A DNA stretch of 64,000 nucleotides from Prosthecochloris sp. (GCA_015482705.2 JADMLA020000039.1:62001-126000), one strand, 5' to 3'. Shown: positions 1-9,439, numbered from the stretch's first letter. Notes: generated by a model not told the origin, from the sequence alone. Made by a program: numbers and translations.

Positions 1-642
1 CTCGATGTTTCTACACAGTTCATCCATGGAAAAAGGGTCACTGACAAGGAAATGATCTCGATCGTGCAAATGACCCTCGCTGGAAAAGTCAACCAGGATA
101 TCGTCCGTCTCATCAGCGAACATGGAGCGAAAGCCGTCGGTGTAAGCGGTCTCGACGCAAATACCATCAAAGCTGTCCCCTGCAAGGAATCGGCATCTCT
201 CGGTCTTGTTGGTGAAATCACCCGAATAAACACCGGTTATCTCGACCTTCTCTGCCATGCAAGACTCATTCCGGTCATAGCACCAATCGGGTTCGATGAC
301 GAAGGCAACGTTTACAACATCAATGCAGACGATGCTGCAAGCGCAATAGCGATTGCGCTCAAGGCTGAGAAACTAATTTATATCAGCGATGTCGCAGGAG
401 TTTACCATGGTGAAGCAATCCTGAAAAGCGTCTGCAAGGCAGAAGCCGCAGACCTTATCGAAGACGGAGTGATTTCAGGAGGAATGATACCGAAAGCACT
501 TTCGGCATATAAAACACTCGATGGAGGTGTCAATAAAATTCACCTTATCGACGGCAGACTCATTCACTCCCTACTACTGGAAATTTTCACCGATCAGGGT
601 GTAGGCACACAGTTCGTTACGGAAAAAGATTCAGACCTTTAA
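1..642 (+). CDS. argB: Acetylglutamate kinase, 5' end missing
   Basis: The reading frame is open from base 1, so the gene is cut by the window edge; the ATG at 52 is internal. ArgB phosphorylates N-acetylglutamate in the second step of the acetylated arginine pathway in the cytoplasm. The visible part is the C-terminal two thirds of an amino-acid-kinase fold: 'GLVGEI' followed by 'PVIAPIGFDDEGNVYNINAD', the 'ISDVAGV' strand and 'SGGMIPK', all characteristic of the family. It is followed 21 nt later by argF and then argR and argG on the same strand, so it is the upstream part of an arginine operon. Identification is confident; the N-terminus and promoter lie outside the window. Confidence 0.95.
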   Translation, partial: LDVSTQFIHGKRVTDKEMISIVQMTLAGKVNQDIVRLISEHGAKAVGVSGLDANTIKAVPCKESASLGLVGEITRINTGYLDLLCHARLIPVIAPIGFDDEGNVYNINADDAASAIAIALKAEKLIYISDVAGVYHGEAILKSVCKAEAADLIEDGVISGGMIPKALSAYKTLDGGVNKIHLIDGRLIHSLLLEIFTDQGVGTQFVTEKDSDL

Positions 643-663
643 CCACATTCATGGAGATATCTA

Positions 664-1671
664 TTGAAAACTCATAGCAGCAAAAGGGATTTTCTCGGCT
701 TTTCCCATCTGGATACCGGAAAAATCATAGAACTCTTTGACTTTTCCCTGTTTATAAAAAAACAGCGCGGCACAACTTCTGCCTCAGAGTCCTACAAACC
801 CTTATCAGGGAAAACAGTGGCCATGATATTCAACAAGCCCTCACTCAGGACAAGGGTTTCTTTTGAAATAGGTATACACGAGCTTGGCGGCTATGCAGTG
901 AACCTCGAGGGTAAATCGATTGGAGTCAACTCACGGGAAGCTGTCGAAGACATTGCCCAGCTCCTCTCTCGTTACAATGATGCGATCGTCGCAAGGCTTC
1001 ATGAACACAGCGTTATCGAAGCGCTTGCCGAAAATGCAGCAATACCTGTCATCAATGCACTTACCGATCTTTCGCACCCGTGTCAGATCCTTGCCGATGC
1101 CTTTACGCTCTACGAAAAAGGATTGTGGAACGACAATATCAAAGTGGTCTTCGTCGGCGACGGCAACAACGTAGCGAATTCCTGGATAGAACTTGCCGGG
1201 CGGCTTCCTTTCCACTTCGTTCTTGCGTGTCCTGAAGAGGAGGAGCATCAACCTGATGCATTCATTCTTGAAACAGCAAGAAAAAACGGTGCAAGCACCA
1301 TAGAGATCATTCATGACCCAATGGAAGCGGCACGCGACGCCGACGTTCTTTACACCGATGTCTGGACCAGCATGGGACAGGAAAAGGAAACCGATAAACG
1401 GCTTGAAACCTTCAGCAAATACCAGATAAACTCCGAACTGCTCGGAGCTGCGAAGCCTTCTGCAGTGGTCATGCACTGTATGCCGGCTCATCGTGGTCAG
1501 GAAATAACCGCGGAAGTAATGGATGGCCCGCAGTCCATTATCATGGACGAAGCGGAAAATCGCCTACATGTCCAGAAGGCGATTCTTGTAAAACTCCTCA
1601 ACCATGAAGAATACAGAAGGTTTCATTTGACTCACAGGCTTCAAAACGTCGCAAGCAAACTCACCTCCTGA
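664..1671 (+). CDS. argF: Ornithine carbamoyltransferase
   Basis: Transfers the carbamoyl group of carbamoyl phosphate to ornithine, giving citrulline, in the cytoplasm. The 335-residue product carries the carbamoyl-phosphate motif 'KPSLRTRVSFE', the 'HPCQILAD' motif and the ornithine-binding 'MHCMPAHRGQEI' with its catalytic cysteine near the C-terminus. Length is normal for the family. The start is a TTG at 664, supported by GGAG at 653-656, seven bases upstream; an ATG at 651 is out of frame. It lies between argB and argR with short gaps, consistent with one transcript. Confidence 0.96.
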   Translation: MKTHSSKRDFLGFSHLDTGKIIELFDFSLFIKKQRGTTSASESYKPLSGKTVAMIFNKPSLRTRVSFEIGIHELGGYAVNLEGKSIGVNSREAVEDIAQLLSRYNDAIVARLHEHSVIEALAENAAIPVINALTDLSHPCQILADAFTLYEKGLWNDNIKVVFVGDGNNVANSWIELAGRLPFHFVLACPEEEEHQPDAFILETARKNGASTIEIIHDPMEAARDADVLYTDVWTSMGQEKETDKRLETFSKYQINSELLGAAKPSAVVMHCMPAHRGQEITAEVMDGPQSIIMDEAENRLHVQKAILVKLLNHEEYRRFHLTHRLQNVASKLTS

Positions 1672-1684
1672 TCCGGGAAAAGAC

Positions 1685-2131
1685 ATGGGCAAACAAAACC
1701 GGCAACGAAAAATCAAGGAGCTCCTTCAGAACAATGAGGTAGGAAATCAACATGAGCTCCTGCATCTTCTGCTGAACGCTGGCATCGATGTCGCTCAGGC
1801 AACATTGTCGAGAGACTGTTCGGAACTTGGAGTCATTCGTTCAAGGACAACGAAAGGATACCGTCTCGAGTTTCCTGAAGACACTCCCGGGCAGATGATC
1901 AAAGGTCTCGTGGAAATGGAGATACAGACCATCGATGCAAATGAAACAACGATAGTCATCAAGACGCTTCCCGGTAGAGCACATGGTGTCGGTTCTTTCA
2001 TCGATCACTTCAAACATCCGAAAATTCTGGGAACACTCGCAGGAGACGACACGGTTCTCGTCATTCCGGCATCTGTTAACGACATACGTTCAATTCTCGA
2101 CTATATTCAATCCAATCTTTTTAAAACCTGA
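1685..2131 (+). CDS. argR: Arginine repressor
   Basis: A 148-residue transcription factor of the ArgR family, which hexamerises and represses arginine biosynthesis when arginine is bound. The N-terminal winged helix (residues about 1-70) contains 'ATLSRDCSELGVIRSR', the recognition-helix region. The C-terminal oligomerisation and arginine-binding domain contains 'LPGRAHGVGSFIDH' and 'ILGTLAGDDTVLVI'. It is encoded inside the operon it probably controls (argB-argF-argR-argG), 13 nt after argF and 11 nt before argG, suggesting autoregulation. I did not recognise a convincing ARG box in the window; the operator is probably upstream of the operon, beyond the left edge. Confidence 0.93.
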   Translation: MGKQNRQRKIKELLQNNEVGNQHELLHLLLNAGIDVAQATLSRDCSELGVIRSRTTKGYRLEFPEDTPGQMIKGLVEMEIQTIDANETTIVIKTLPGRAHGVGSFIDHFKHPKILGTLAGDDTVLVIPASVNDIRSILDYIQSNLFKT

Positions 2132-2142
2132 TTAAAGAGCAT

Positions 2143-3351
2143 ATGAAAAAGGAAAAAATTGCTATTGCCTATTCAGGCGGACTCGACACCTCCGTCATGA
2201 TTAAATGGCTGAAAGATAAATACGATGCCGATATCGTTGCTGTCACCGGTAATCTCGGACAACAGAAAGAGATCGAAAATCTTGAAGAAAAGGCCATCGC
2301 AACAGGAGCCTCGAGCTTTTCTTTTTTAGATCTCAGAAAACCGTTCGTTGAAGAATATATCTGGCCTGCGCTCAAAGCAGGAGCCCTGTATGAAGACGTG
2401 TATCCACTCGCAACGGCTCTTGGACGCCCACTGCTTGCCAAAGCCCTTGTAGATGTAGCGCTTTCCGAAAACTGCACCATGCTTGCACATGGCTGTACCG
2501 GTAAAGGAAACGACCAGGTTCGATTTGAAGTAACCTTTGCCTCTCTTGCACCCCACCTCAAGGTGCTCGCCCCTCTCCGTGAATGGGAGTTCACATCACG
2601 AGAAGCGGAAATCGCTTACGCAGAGGAACACAATATCCCGGTATCTGCAACAAAGAAAAGTCCTTACTCCATCGATGAAAACATCTGGGGCATCAGCATT
2701 GAATGCGGCGTGCTCGAAGACCCAATGGTCGCACCACCTGAAGATGCTTATCAAATCACGACATCACCTGAAAAAGCGCCTGACAAGGCTGCAGTCATCG
2801 ACATCGAATTCGAACAGGGCGTTCCCGTTGCGCTCGACGGCAAAAAAATGGAGGGTCTCGATCTCATCCTGGAACTCAACAAAGTAGGTGCAGCACATGG
2901 AATCGGTCGTCTCGACATGATTGAAAATCGCGTAGTAGGCATTAAATCGCGGGAAATATACGAGGCTCCCGCAGCAACCATCCTGCACTTCGCCCACCGC
3001 GAGCTCGAAAGGCTGACGCAGGAAAAAAACGTTTTTCAATACAAGAAAAACATAGGCCAGGATTATGCGAACCTGATCTACAACGGAAGATGGTTCTCTC
3101 CTATGCGAGAAGCCCTGGACGGATTTGTCGAAGCCACCCAGAAAAACGTTACCGGTGTTGTACGCGTCAAATTGTTCAAAGGCTCGGTCACACTGCTCGG
3201 CAGAACCTCACCATGGTCGCTCTACAACGAAGAGCTTGCAACCTATACCGAAGCCGACACATTCAATCACAAGGCTGCAGAAGGATTCATCCATCTTTAC
3301 GGCCTTAGCCTGAAAACCTACAGCGAGGTTCAGGAGAAAAACAGATCTTGA
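2143..3351 (+). CDS. argG: Argininosuccinate synthase
   Basis: Condenses citrulline and aspartate with ATP to argininosuccinate. The 402-residue product has the N-type ATP pyrophosphatase P-loop 'AYSGGLDTSV' at residues 9-18, the 'HGCTGKGNDQVRFE' motif that binds citrulline and aspartate, and 'SIDENIWG'. Length is typical. It is the last gene of the argB-F-R-G run and is followed about 50 nt later by a strong intrinsic terminator at 3402-3429. The last pathway gene, argH, follows after an intervening unrelated gene. Confidence 0.97.
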   Translation: MKKEKIAIAYSGGLDTSVMIKWLKDKYDADIVAVTGNLGQQKEIENLEEKAIATGASSFSFLDLRKPFVEEYIWPALKAGALYEDVYPLATALGRPLLAKALVDVALSENCTMLAHGCTGKGNDQVRFEVTFASLAPHLKVLAPLREWEFTSREAEIAYAEEHNIPVSATKKSPYSIDENIWGISIECGVLEDPMVAPPEDAYQITTSPEKAPDKAAVIDIEFEQGVPVALDGKKMEGLDLILELNKVGAAHGIGRLDMIENRVVGIKSREIYEAPAATILHFAHRELERLTQEKNVFQYKKNIGQDYANLIYNGRWFSPMREALDGFVEATQKNVTGVVRVKLFKGSVTLLGRTSPWSLYNEELATYTEADTFNHKAAEGFIHLYGLSLKTYSEVQEKNRS

Positions 3352-3401
3352 AACAAGCGATCAAGAACACAAAAAACCGACCAGTACGACGACTATCACT
3401 A

Positions 3402-3429
3402 CCCCGGCCCTTCTTCGGCCGGGGTTTTT
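3402..3429 (+). terminator. Intrinsic terminator of the arg operon
   Basis: Perfect 8-bp GC-rich stem, CCCCGGCC (3402-3409) pairing with GGCCGGGG (3417-3424), a 7-nt loop and a run of five T. It ends the argBFRG transcript. Confidence 0.92.
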
Positions 3430-3531
3430 GTCGCCCCTGATTGCTTTTCATTCTGAGGAGCAGTAACTTTAACTATCTCTCTTTAAAATAGTTCCGCCCT
3501 CTTCACCAATCCGTATCCCAGGAGGTTTTTC

Positions 3532-4455
3532 ATGAAAAAGATCATTGTAGCCGCATCGTCGTTTGTGCTCTTGTTGCTGCTCCAGTCTGTCAGTTGGGCA
3601 TCGGTCAACCAGTTCACCGGCACATGGATCAATTCGGACACGAACACCCGTGGAATCACCAAACTCGAAATAGCGCAACAGGGCTCAGCCCTCAGAATGC
3701 ATGCCTGGGGCAAATGTCACCCTGACGATTGCGACTGGGGTGAAGTCGCAGCCGCAATTTACGCTTCCAGCGTTTCGGGTAACATGATGCAGACAGGGAA
3801 AGTCATGTCGGCAATTTACACAACCGGCTTCAACCAGACGCTCATTGTCGTCAAACCTGCCGGCAAAAACCGCCTTAAAGCAGAAACGTTTACCCGTTTC
3901 ACCGATGGCAGCAACCGTTCCAACTACACCAACTCTTACACGTTCAAGAGGATGCTCCAGCTCACGCCTCTACCGATCCCCACACTGCCGGTTCCTATAA
4001 TTCAGGAAGATTGCATTTCCTTCAACCCGCAGACGGCAACCGTTAAAAAAATCAATGGAAGCTGGAAAATTGTCGACGGTAATCACTGGATGTTCGACTT
4101 CGGCAACAAGAAAAACGAAGCCTATAGGTCGCTTACAATCATCAAGCACTACGGGATGAACCGGTCGTGTTTTGTCGGTCGACCCGATCCGAGTTTCCAG
4201 TATATGCTGGTTTCAGGACAAGCTCCGCAAGGCGGAATCCCCGGTGAAGATTGTATAGGTTTCAATCCCGATACCATAGAGGTGAAAAATATCAATGGAC
4301 GCTGGAAAATTGTCGACGGTAATCATTGGATGTTCGACTTCGGCAATAAGAAAGCAGAAGCTGAAAAAGCCTTTGCCATCATTAAAAAATACGGTTTCAA
4401 CCGCACATGCTATGTCGGAAGACCTAATGCAAGTTTCCAGTACCTGAGAAAATAG
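3532..4455 (+). CDS. Secreted protein with two 66-residue tandem repeats
   Basis: A 307-residue protein of unknown function. Residues 1-24 form a Sec signal peptide (lysines, leucine-rich core, 'SWA' before the probable cut). Residues 25-145 form a domain with 'FTGTWINSDTNTRGITKLEI' and a 'CHPDDCDWG' cysteine pair. A proline-rich linker (about 146-157) leads to two near-identical repeats at 159-224 and 239-304. Each repeat has two cysteines and the core 'WKIVDGNHWMFDFGNKK', then 'GRP..SFQY'. I have seen similar repeats in secreted bacterial proteins of unknown role, but can name no function. The ATG has a strong AGGAGGT six bases upstream. It sits between two terminators, so it is probably a single-gene unit inserted between argG and argH. 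Confidence 0.85.
   Translation: MKKIIVAASSFVLLLLLQSVSWASVNQFTGTWINSDTNTRGITKLEIAQQGSALRMHAWGKCHPDDCDWGEVAAAIYASSVSGNMMQTGKVMSAIYTTGFNQTLIVVKPAGKNRLKAETFTRFTDGSNRSNYTNSYTFKRMLQLTPLPIPTLPVPIIQEDCISFNPQTATVKKINGSWKIVDGNHWMFDFGNKKNEAYRSLTIIKHYGMNRSCFVGRPDPSFQYMLVSGQAPQGGIPGEDCIGFNPDTIEVKNINGRWKIVDGNHWMFDFGNKKAEAEKAFAIIKKYGFNRTCYVGRPNASFQYLRK
4006..4203 (+). repeat. Tandem repeat unit 1 in the secreted protein
   Basis: A 198-nt unit coding for 66 residues beginning EDCISFNP. It matches the unit at 4246-4443 at about 48 of 66 residues by hand count, and the central 17 residues are identical. The near-identity of the coding DNA around the core suggests a duplication kept by conversion or by selection. 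Confidence 0.9.
4246..4443 (+). repeat. Tandem repeat unit 2 in the secreted protein
   Basis: Second 198-nt unit, coding for 66 residues beginning EDCIGFNP and offset by exactly 240 nt from the first. The cysteines, the VDGNHWMFDFGNKK core and the closing GRP..SFQY are all retained. Confidence 0.9.
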
Positions 4456-4518
4456 CAGCCCGCATTATCACATAAGGGCTCCTCTATAAGCAAATTAATA
4501 GAGATGCCCATAAGCATA

Positions 4519-4558
4519 AGCCTTCCGGTCCTTGTGAAGAGACCAGAAGGCTTTTTTT
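4519..4558 (+). terminator. Intrinsic terminator after the secreted repeat protein
   Basis: AGCCTTC (4519-4525) pairs with GAAGGCT (4546-4552). An inner GGTC/GACC pairing lies beyond one mismatch, and a run of six or more T follows. The rest of the 4456-4760 gap is AT-rich and should hold the argH promoter; it also has a short GTTCTTT/AAAGAAC inverted repeat (4660-4679). Confidence 0.85.
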
Positions 4559-4760
4559 CTTCTTCATTTACCAGTTCATTCACTCACTCCCCTTTATTCA
4601 TGAAACAACCGATTCCCAGTATAACTTTTTTTCGAGAGCATTATGCTTTATTATTTAAAGTTCTTTATAAAAAAAGAACAAAAAACAGACCAACTTTTCG
4701 GACGGAACAATATTTCTTATCTTCCGCCTTATATACTCAACCAACTTGATCTTAAAACCG

Positions 4761-6161
4761 ATGAGCACAAAAAAAGGCAGCGAAAAAGAACTCTTATGGC
4801 AAAGCAGATTCAGCGAACCTTTCGATCGGGAAGCCCTTCTGTTCTCTTCCTCCGTCGATGTGGACAAGGTGCTGTATCAGGAAGATATCAAGGGTTCCAT
4901 AGCTCATGTGACAATGCTTTCGGAAGAAGCTATACTACCGGTTGAAGAAGCGAGATTGATTATCGAGGGGCTTGAAGAGATCGAGCAGGAAATCAGTTCC
5001 GGCGCACTTGTACCCGACTGGGAAGATGAAGATATCCACACGGTTATAGAGAACCGTTTGAAAGAAAAAATCGGACCGATAGCAGGTAAAATGCACTCGG
5101 GAAGAAGCCGCAACGACCAGGTAGCAACCGATACGAGGTTATACATGAAACGTACCATAGATGAACTTCGCTCGGCACTCGGCGCACTGAACAGCCTGCT
5201 TCTTGAAAAAGCAGAAACCTACCGCCACACGATCATTTTCGGTTATACCCATCTGCAACGAGCACAGCCGATATCCGCAGGACATTACTACCTCTCGTTC
5301 TTCAACATGTTTCTCCGAGACAACCAACGGCTCGACGACCTCTTCAAACGTGTTGATATTTCCCCGCTCGGTGCTGCCGCATTCGCAGGAAGCACACTGC
5401 CGCTCAATGCCCAAAGAAGCATGGAGCTGCTTGACTTCGGCACACTGTTCGAAAACAGTATAGACGCTGTCAGTGACAGGGACATCATCATCGAGTTCAT
5501 ATCGGCCTGCTCCATTATCATGATGCATCTTTCGAGATTCTGTGAGGACCTCATACTTTGGAGCAGTTCGGAGTTCAATTACCTCGAAATCAGTGACGCG
5601 TTCGCGACCGGTTCTTCAATTATGCCCCAGAAGAAAAACGCAGATATTGCCGAGTTGGTCAGAGGGAAGACAGGCAGGGTGTACGGCGACCTGATAAACA
5701 TCCTTACCATCATGAAAGGGCTTCCCCTCTCTTATAACCGTGATATGCAGGAGGACAAGCCACCGCTATTCGATGCTGCGAAATCGACTATTTCAAGCGT
5801 AAGGATTTTTTCAAAAATGCTGGCACACACCAGGCTGAATGAAGAAAGACTCACAAAACTCACAGCCGAAGATCTCAGCCTTTCAACGGAAATCGCCGAA
5901 TATCTTGTGAGAAAAAACCTGCCCTTCCGCGATGCACACAGGATAACGGGGAAAATCGTCAGCCATGCAATTGAATCGACTACATCTTTACCGAATATCC
6001 CTCTTGAAACCTACCGCAGCTTTTCCGAACTGTTCGATAGTGACCTCTATGATGCGCTTCAACCCGGAGCGAGCGTCAACACGAAACAATCATATGGGAG
6101 CACCTCTTTTGCATCTGTCGACGAACAGATAAACAATGCCAGGAAAAAAATCAACAGGTGA
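4761..6161 (+). CDS. argH: Argininosuccinate lyase
   Basis: Splits argininosuccinate into arginine and fumarate, the last step of arginine synthesis. It belongs to the fumarase/aspartase superfamily. The visible signature 'GSSIMPQKKNAD' supplies the catalytic serine and the substrate-binding lysine, and 'HSGRSRNDQVATD' and 'TAEDLSLSTEIAEYL' are family motifs. I chose the ATG at 4761 (MSTKKGSEKELLWQSRFSEP), as in related proteins, over an in-frame TTG at 4746. That gives 466 residues. It is separated from argG by the repeat-protein gene and is probably transcribed from its own promoter. Confidence 0.95.
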   Translation: MSTKKGSEKELLWQSRFSEPFDREALLFSSSVDVDKVLYQEDIKGSIAHVTMLSEEAILPVEEARLIIEGLEEIEQEISSGALVPDWEDEDIHTVIENRLKEKIGPIAGKMHSGRSRNDQVATDTRLYMKRTIDELRSALGALNSLLLEKAETYRHTIIFGYTHLQRAQPISAGHYYLSFFNMFLRDNQRLDDLFKRVDISPLGAAAFAGSTLPLNAQRSMELLDFGTLFENSIDAVSDRDIIIEFISACSIIMMHLSRFCEDLILWSSSEFNYLEISDAFATGSSIMPQKKNADIAELVRGKTGRVYGDLINILTIMKGLPLSYNRDMQEDKPPLFDAAKSTISSVRIFSKMLAHTRLNEERLTKLTAEDLSLSTEIAEYLVRKNLPFRDAHRITGKIVSHAIESTTSLPNIPLETYRSFSELFDSDLYDALQPGASVNTKQSYGSTSFASVDEQINNARKKINR

Positions 6162-6235
6162 AAAAAGACAGATGCCGACAGGTGAAATAGATGGTCGTAT
6201 TTCAATAAAGACAGCAAACCGTTAGCTCGGTAAGT

Positions 6236-8308
6236 TCACTTTCCGTTTACCTGCAAAGGAACGATATCTCTTTCTGCGAGACTCTTTCTTCTTAAATCAG
6301 CCATATCCGCGACAACTGCCGCTGACTGGGTAAGCAGAATATCGGGATCGTCCTCCTCGTTCCATTGGGCATCGAATCCCTGAATTCGATCCATTTCCAT
6401 CTTGAAATCCGGTTCATAGAGTGAGATGAACTCTTTTTTCCTGAAACTGCTCAGAAGATCCAGGTCTTCTAGGTAACGAACATAAAGAGAATCATTATCG
6501 ATCCTTTGAAGATACTTTTTTCTGAGAACCCGGATATCCTCATCCGAAAGCCTACCTGTTTCAAAATGATCGGTAGCGGATACAACATCCCATTGAAGAC
6601 TGCTTGGATAAGCGTCTTCACCGACAACTTCAGTGTCGATAAATGAAGGAATATCGATATCGGGTGTAACACCGAGATTTTGAGTGCTTTCTCCGGAAAC
6701 ACGATAAAACTTGGCAATGGTCAGTTTGACTTGCCCAAGATCATCATTTTTCTTGTAGAAAAAATTGAATGGCCGGTTGATCTTGAGTATACTCTGTACC
6801 GTCCCTTTTCCAAATGTCCTTCCTCCTATAACCACCCCTCTTCCATAGTCCTGAATAGCTGCGGCAAGGATTTCCGATGCTGAAGCACTGTAACGATTCA
6901 CAAGAACAGCAAGAGGACCATCATATGCAACATCGACTTCTTTATCACGCAGAACCGTCAACCCTCCATGCGAGTTCTTGATCTGCACAACCGGACCTTC
7001 AGGAATAAAAAGACCTGTAAGCTTAACTGCTTCTTCAAGAGCTCCGCCACCGTTATTCCTTAGATCCAGAACAATTCCTTCAACGCCTTCTTTTTTTAAT
7101 TCGACAAGAATTTTTCTGACATCCCTGCTTGTGCTGCTATAATCAGGCTTTTTTTGTTTCTGGCCTTCGAAATCCAGATAAAAAGCCGGTACGGTAATCA
7201 CTCCTATTTTTCGACCGTTGGAAATGATAATTTCCTTTTGTGCCGACTGCTCTTCAAGCTTGACCTCGTCTCTGACAATCTGAATAATCTTAGCGGGTCC
7301 CTTGTTTCCCTGACTGGCAGGAAGAATTTTCAGGCGTACAACCGATCCTTTCTTACCACGGATAATCCGGACGACATCGTTAACCCGCCACCCGACAATA
7401 TCGACAACATTACCTTTTATCCCCTGACCTACACCAATAATCCTGTCACCTTTCTTGAGCAAATCACCTCTGAATGCAGGACCACCGGGAATCACTTCAT
7501 TGACAACCGTGTATTCGTTTTCATTTTGAAGTTTCGCACCGATCCCTTCGAATGAATGGCTCATATCGATCTGAAAGTTCTCATAATCTAACGGCGAAAA
7601 ATAGTTGGTATGCGGGTCGAATGATGTTGTCAGAGCATAGTTGAATGCCCGAAAAGCATCTTCATCGTTCTGTTGCTCAAGCAAAGAAAGACGATTCTTA
7701 TAACGCTTGACAAGCACATCACGAGGCTCCCCATCCGGATCTTCTCCGGAATATTTCAGGTTCAGTATCTGATACTTAGCCTCCTTTCTCCAGCGGTCCT
7801 GAAGCTCGGCCTGATCCGAAGGCCATGCAACATCTTCACTTTTGAGATTGAAAGATTCGTTCACGGTGAAATCGAAACGGGCGGTATCGAGCAGGTCGAT
7901 CATGAACTGCATTTTCTGTTTCGCCTGATCGAGAAACGTGCCATAGACCAAAAATCCGGCATCCACCTTACCGGCAAGGAATTCATCATCTATAGAATTG
8001 CCGATCTCTTTCTGAAATGACTCGACCTGAGATGCCAAAAAGTAACTTCTGGTTTCATCGAGCTGATCGAGAAAACGCGAAAGCACCTCCTGAGAGAGAG
8101 AATCGTTAATCGGCACCCGGCGGAAATGATACTGCATGAGATAACGGCTGAGATATCTCTCCGCTTCTTCCTGAACCGGAGAAGCTTTGAGTGCAACTTC
8201 AGCCTGTGGTATGGCCGCTGTCTTTGATTGCACCTCCGTGACCAGAAGTGCTGAGGAAATCAGAAAAACAGCACCAAAAATCATATATCTGTTTAAACGT
8301 CTTGACAT
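6236..8308 (-). CDS. prc: Tail-specific carboxy-terminal protease, S41 family
   Basis: A 690-residue periplasmic protease. A membrane anchor or signal is visible near the N-terminus ('YMIFGAVFLISSALLV'). An N-terminal helical region comes next, then a PDZ domain at roughly 235-330 ('FEGIGAKLQ', 'GGPAFRGDLLKKGDRIIGVG') and the S41 catalytic domain. The catalytic serine lies in 'YSASASEILAAAIQDYG' and the lysine in 'TFGKGTVQS', forming the Ser-Lys dyad of Prc/Tsp proteases. The C-terminal helical region matches the long Prc form rather than the shorter CtpA form, which occurs separately at 55356-56990. The family degrades proteins with nonpolar C-termini and trims cell-wall enzymes. The start is an ATG at 8308; a TTG two codons upstream is possible. 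Confidence 0.9.
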   Translation of the reverse strand: MSRRLNRYMIFGAVFLISSALLVTEVQSKTAAIPQAEVALKASPVQEEAERYLSRYLMQYHFRRVPINDSLSQEVLSRFLDQLDETRSYFLASQVESFQKEIGNSIDDEFLAGKVDAGFLVYGTFLDQAKQKMQFMIDLLDTARFDFTVNESFNLKSEDVAWPSDQAELQDRWRKEAKYQILNLKYSGEDPDGEPRDVLVKRYKNRLSLLEQQNDEDAFRAFNYALTTSFDPHTNYFSPLDYENFQIDMSHSFEGIGAKLQNENEYTVVNEVIPGGPAFRGDLLKKGDRIIGVGQGIKGNVVDIVGWRVNDVVRIIRGKKGSVVRLKILPASQGNKGPAKIIQIVRDEVKLEEQSAQKEIIISNGRKIGVITVPAFYLDFEGQKQKKPDYSSTSRDVRKILVELKKEGVEGIVLDLRNNGGGALEEAVKLTGLFIPEGPVVQIKNSHGGLTVLRDKEVDVAYDGPLAVLVNRYSASASEILAAAIQDYGRGVVIGGRTFGKGTVQSILKINRPFNFFYKKNDDLGQVKLTIAKFYRVSGESTQNLGVTPDIDIPSFIDTEVVGEDAYPSSLQWDVVSATDHFETGRLSDEDIRVLRKKYLQRIDNDSLYVRYLEDLDLLSSFRKKEFISLYEPDFKMEMDRIQGFDAQWNEEDDPDILLTQSAAVVADMADLRRKSLAERDIVPLQVNGK

Positions 8309-8449
8309 GAACAACTTTTAGCTGACTTTGAGTAACAAACACATGTTGAATGCGAATGCAAATATATTATATTTATGACCACTTATTCGCCGATATCTCT
8401 CTATTTTTCAGCAATCGTTGGCACCACATTAATCAATGGAGACCTTTTG

Positions 8450-9424
8450 ATGCAAAAGCAACCCACCAGCTATAAAGAGCTAGGCCTCGTTAACAGCAGA
8501 GATCTGTTCGCCAAAGCCGTGAAAGGCGGTTATGCTATCCCTGCTTACAACTTCAACAATCTCGAACAGCTTCAGGCGATTATCATGGCTTGCGTTGAGA
8601 CAAAATCGCCAGTGATTCTCCAGGTTTCAAAAGGCGCACGCAACTACGCCAACCAGACACTGCTTCGAAACCTCGCCCGGGGCGCTGTTGAATACGCCGA
8701 AGAACTGGGAACCCCTATTCCCATTGTACTCCACCTCGACCACGGAGATAGCTTCGAGCTTTGCAAAGACTGCATTGAAACCGGTTTTTCATCCGTAATG
8801 ATCGACGGTTCTCACCTCAGCTACGAAGACAACGTGGCCTTGACCTGTAAAGTTGTTGAATACGCTCACCAACACGATGTCACCGTTGAAGGAGAACTTG
8901 GTGTTCTTGCAGGTGTTGAGGATGAAGTTGCTTCTGAAACACACACATACACACAACCTGAAGAAGTAGAAGATTTCGTCACCAAAACCGGAGTCGACAG
9001 TCTTGCAATCGCTATAGGAACATCGCATGGCGCTTATAAGTTCAAGCCAGGAGAGGACCCGAAAATACGCCTCGACATCCTCGAAGAAATAGAAAAACGC
9101 ATTCCTGGCTTTCCAATCGTTTTACACGGTTCATCCTCCGTACCTCAGGATCTGGTTGCAACGATCAATGCACATGGTGGCAAATTGAAAGATGCCATAG
9201 GTATCAGTGAAGACCAGCTCAGAGAGGCATCGAAATCAGCCGTGTGCAAAATCAATATCGATTCCGACGGTCGCCTCGCCATGACCGCTGCAGTCCGAAA
9301 AGTACTCGACGAAAAACCTGAAGAATTCGATCCGAGAAAATACCTCGGTCCTGCAAGAGATTCATTGAAAGAACTTTACAAACACAAGATCATCAACGTC
9401 CTCGGGTCGGATGACAAGGTGTAG
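8450..9424 (+). CDS. fba: Class II fructose-bisphosphate aldolase
   Basis: A zinc-dependent aldolase that interconverts fructose 1,6-bisphosphate with dihydroxyacetone phosphate and glyceraldehyde 3-phosphate. In an autotroph it serves gluconeogenesis. The 324-residue product shows the metal-site motif 'HLDHGDSFE', then 'MIDGSHLSYEDN', 'EGELGVLAG', 'HGSSSVP' and the phosphate-binding 'KINIDSDGRLAMT'. The ATG at 8450 has GGAG at 8438-8441 and matches the usual N-terminus; an upstream in-frame ATG at 8375 would add 25 atypical residues. The gene diverges from prc and ends at a hairpin terminator. Confidence 0.95.
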   Translation: MQKQPTSYKELGLVNSRDLFAKAVKGGYAIPAYNFNNLEQLQAIIMACVETKSPVILQVSKGARNYANQTLLRNLARGAVEYAEELGTPIPIVLHLDHGDSFELCKDCIETGFSSVMIDGSHLSYEDNVALTCKVVEYAHQHDVTVEGELGVLAGVEDEVASETHTYTQPEEVEDFVTKTGVDSLAIAIGTSHGAYKFKPGEDPKIRLDILEEIEKRIPGFPIVLHGSSSVPQDLVATINAHGGKLKDAIGISEDQLREASKSAVCKINIDSDGRLAMTAAVRKVLDEKPEEFDPRKYLGPARDSLKELYKHKIINVLGSDDKV

Positions 9425-9439
9425 TAACACGTTCACTTC

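Noticed and set aside
931..1491. 186-codon minus-strand frame inside argF
   Set aside because: Shadow of argF, which has complete catalytic motifs.
4504..4749. 81-codon frame between the repeat protein and argH
   Set aside because: It runs through a terminator hairpin and an AT-rich promoter region and lacks a ribosome-binding site.
1..4760. ARG boxes for ArgR in the arg region
   Set aside because: No site close to the known paired-box consensus was seen; the operator is probably left of the window.
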